Shown here: positions 5,609-5,640 of the stretch, in pieces
Position numbering within the stretch: the first letter of the stretch is position 1
Layout of the letters: the number at the start of each line of letters is the position of its first letter
Assembly (NCBI GenBank): GCA_025464545.1
Contig: JAODMA010000215.1
Coordinates: 1-5,640, forward strand
DNA: 5,640 nt
Origin: Arthrobacter sp.
GTDB lineage: Bacteria; Actinomycetota; Actinomycetes; Actinomycetales; Micrococcaceae
Direction of reading: 5' to 3'
The notes under the pieces: model-generated
What the model was told of the DNA's origin: nothing
Seen by the model: the letters and a program-made list of their open reading frames with translations, nothing else
Database searches by the model: none
Position numbers and translations under genes: made by a program

Positions 5609-5640
5609 GGGCGGGATCAGGGGCGGGGCGTGAGCGTGAG

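Larger units (their letters stand above)
5228..5640. other. Non-coding region upstream of the ABC operon, repeat-bearing
   Basis: I see no gene in these 413 bases on either strand. The proximal part (5228-5340) must hold the ABC operon promoter. The best guess on the minus strand is TAGGGT (5296-5291) with GTGAAC 17 bases upstream (5319-5314), a weak match. The distal part (5386-5640) is made of direct and tandem repeats and becomes strongly G-rich on the plus strand. ATGTCC or GGACAT occurs repeatedly throughout it, near 5392, 5421, 5444, 5473, 5488, 5517, 5552 and 5587. The neighbouring gene to the right is outside the window. Confidence 0.7.

Overview
The window looks like a chromosomal segment of a high-GC Gram-positive actinobacterium, most likely a Micrococcaceae relative such as Arthrobacter or Pseudarthrobacter. 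The basis is the strong G/C third-position bias, Gram-positive Shine-Dalgarno sites, a CCA-encoding tRNA-Pro, and the style of the ABC exporter proteins. The genus is an inference that a database search would have to confirm.

Layout from left to right. Bases 1-780 (minus) hold the first 260 residues of an XRE-type helix-turn-helix regulator with a TPR-like helical C-terminal region; the gene runs off the left edge. A 129-base divergent intergenic region (781-909) carries a good TTGACA promoter element and an inverted repeat that could be an operator. Bases 910-1146 (plus) encode a 78-residue secreted precursor: a Sec signal peptide followed by four copies of the octapeptide IGNWPDPM, the last ending exactly at the stop codon. 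A long, elaborately folded terminator (about 1160-1254) follows. Next, on the minus strand, come a terminator (1369-1404) and tRNA-Pro(CGG) (1408-1484). Bases 1584-5227 (minus) are a two-gene operon for a heterodimeric ABC exporter. The upstream gene (605 aa) and downstream gene (609 aa) overlap by 4 bases, and the second starts with TTG. Bases 5228-5640 are non-coding, with a CRP-like palindrome, two 49-bp direct repeats and three 35-bp tandem repeats built around ATGTCC/GGACAT.

The standout is the left-hand pair. A cytoplasmic XRE/TPR regulator sits divergently next to a tiny gene encoding a signal peptide plus four identical octapeptides. This has the logic of a peptide pheromone circuit: secretion, proteolytic release of several signal molecules per precursor, re-uptake, and binding to the TPR domain of the regulator. 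It resembles the RRNPP systems of Firmicutes, but with a multi-copy precursor reminiscent of yeast alpha-factor. Function is inferred; the architecture is directly visible.

The ABC pair shows a coherent asymmetric ATPase. The 605-aa subunit has Asp in place of the catalytic Glu after Walker B and Glu in place of the Q-loop Gln, while keeping LSGGQ. The 609-aa subunit has intact Walker A/B but a changed signature (VSAGQ). Together these predict one degenerate and one consensus ATP site. Nothing in the sequence links this exporter to the peptide system beyond proximity.
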